The notes beneath the pieces were generated by a model, which made no database searches, had not been told where the DNA came from, and saw only the letters and a program-made list of their open reading frames with translations. The position numbers and the translations under genes were made by a program. From positions 592,001 through 656,000 of the forward strand of contig NZ_FNSI01000001.1 of assembly GCF_900104955.1 (NCBI RefSeq): a stretch of 64,000 nucleotides of DNA. The letters are read 5' to 3'. The stretch is from Beijerinckia sp. 28-YEA-48. GTDB taxonomy: Bacteria; Pseudomonadota; Alphaproteobacteria; Rhizobiales; Beijerinckiaceae. Positions 63,103 to 64,000 of the stretch are shown here, piece after piece (position 1 is the first letter of the stretch; every line of letters begins with the position of its first letter).

Positions 63103-64000
63103 GCGCGCCGTCCTTTCGTATTTCCCGTTCGACGCCGGAAAGCCGTGTCGCGCTGGTGCTCGGTATCCTCGCGCTTGTGGCGCTGATTGCGGGTCCTTAT
63201 TGGATCGACCGCAATGGCATGCGCATCGTCGGCGAGTTTCTGATCTATCTCAGCCTCGCCAGCATGTGGAATCTGCTCGCCGGTTATGCCGGGCTCGTCT
63301 CCGTTGGGCAGCAAGCTTATGTCGGTTTCGGCGGCTATTTTCTTTTCGCCTGGGCGATCTTGCTCGGATGGCCGCCGCTGCTCGCCATTCCTTTCGCCGG
63401 CATTGCCGGTGCGATTGTCGCGCTGCCGGTGTCGCTGCTCGTCTTCCGGCTGAAGGGGGCTTACTTTGCCATCGGCACCTGGGTGGTGGCGGAAGTCTTT
63501 CTGCTGCTGGCGGCGCAGATTTCTGTGCTGGGCGGCGGCTCGGGCATCAGCCTGCCGATCGCGGTGGTGCGTTCCATCGCCGAGAGCCGCGATGGCCGCG
63601 ACATGGCGATTTATTGGTCGACCCTTGGGGTTGCGGTCGTGATCCTGATCGGCACCTACCTCCTGCTGCGTTCGCGTTGGGGATTGGCGTTGCAGGCGAT
63701 CCGCGATGGTGAACTGGCGGCGGCGACGTCCGGCGTCAGCGTCGCGGCGGCGAAACGACTGCTCTATGTGGTCGCTGGCGCTGGTGGCGCGATGATCGGC
63801 ACGCTGATTTTTCTCGCTAAGCTGCGCATTTCGCCGTCGGCTGCTTTCAGCGTCAACGATTGGACGGCCTTTGTTATCTTCATCACCGTGATCGGGGGGA
63901 TCGGGCGCATCGAGGGGCCTATTGTGGGAACCTTCGTCTATTTCCTGTTGCGCGGTGTGCTGTCCGATCTCGGCCCGACCTATCTCATCATTCTTGGCGC
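63099..64000 (+). CDS. ABC transporter permease, LivM type (system 2), 3' end outside window
   Basis: Reading from ATG 63099 (overlapping the LivH stop as ATGA) the frame stays open to the window end, about 300 residues. It starts MSAPSFRISRSTPESRV and has LivM features: LLAGYAGLVSVGQQAYVGFG, LKGAYFAIGTWVVAEV, ALQAIRDGELAAATSGV and IGGIGRIEGPIVG. It pairs with the LivH-type permease. The gene order here (binding protein, G, F, H, M) differs from system 1 (binding protein, H, M, G, F). Confidence 0.9.
   Translation, partial: MSAPSFRISRSTPESRVALVLGILALVALIAGPYWIDRNGMRIVGEFLIYLSLASMWNLLAGYAGLVSVGQQAYVGFGGYFLFAWAILLGWPPLLAIPFAGIAGAIVALPVSLLVFRLKGAYFAIGTWVVAEVFLLLAAQISVLGGGSGISLPIAVVRSIAESRDGRDMAIYWSTLGVAVVILIGTYLLLRSRWGLALQAIRDGELAAATSGVSVAAAKRLLYVVAGAGGAMIGTLIFLAKLRISPSAAFSVNDWTAFVIFITVIGGIGRIEGPIVGTFVYFLLRGVLSDLGPTYLIILG

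Overview
The window is a dense (about 60% G+C) chromosomal segment that looks like an alphaproteobacterium of the Hyphomicrobiales (Rhizobiales) type. Reasons: a DUF3297 small protein, a MaeB malic enzyme with a phosphotransacetylase tail, many LivKHMGF-type transporters, class III extradiol and PhyH enzymes, and short intergenic palindromes of the kind scattered in that order. No rRNA, tRNA, CRISPR, phage, intact insertion sequence or known defence system was seen. Genus cannot be decided from the sequence alone.

Layout. (1) 1-4.55 kb: one plus-strand operon with three mechanistically different oxygenases (FAD monooxygenase cut by the window edge, PhyH-type dioxygenase, cytochrome P450) and a ferredoxin-reductase-like protein with an intact 2Fe-2S domain but degenerate flavin/NAD motifs. 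(2) 4.6-9.5 kb: CitMHS-type transporter, two small conserved proteins, a class III extradiol dioxygenase, a diguanylate cyclase. (3) 9.6-14.5 kb: TetR regulator and divergent RND efflux pair, with a palindrome lying inside the likely promoter. (4) 14.5-21.2 kb: PPK2, MaeB, two unknown membrane-associated proteins, MATE exporter and HxlR regulator. (5) 21.2-26 kb: MaoC, zinc alcohol dehydrogenase, a PanB-like protein with replaced catalytic residues, a Cys-type alpha/beta hydrolase, and a translationally coupled pair of a 4,5-dihydroxyphthalate-decarboxylase-like protein and a GlcG/HbpS protein. (6) 26.2-35 kb: two small proteins, an LLM flavin oxidoreductase divergent from a complete Liv-type ABC transporter, and a ThDP enzyme. 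(7) 35-38.1 kb: an AceE-type E1 divergent from an Lrp/AsnC regulator, resembling the mdeB-mdeR pair. (8) 38.1-49.8 kb: surface polysaccharide locus with an ABC exporter carrying two co-polymerase paralogues, gmd and rmd (GDP-6-deoxyhexose synthesis), and two paralogous GT4 glycosyltransferases. (9) 50-54 kb: phosphotransferase, VOC protein, crotonase, two SDRs. (10) 54.3-64 kb: divergent M24-fold protein, IclR regulator, then a long plus-strand operon of cyclase, cupin, SDR, 3-hydroxyacyl-CoA dehydrogenase and a second complete Liv-type transporter running off the window.

The whole reads as a catabolic/accessory region. Several modules pair a dedicated uptake system with enzymes for unusual carboxylic or aromatic compounds. 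The best candidate for an undescribed system is the IclR-controlled cyclase-cupin-SDR-HCDH-transporter operon with its neighbouring M24-fold, SDR and crotonase genes. The substrate cannot be named from sequence. Many starts were moved inward from the longest open frame on the basis of Shine-Dalgarno sequences and stop/start overlaps.
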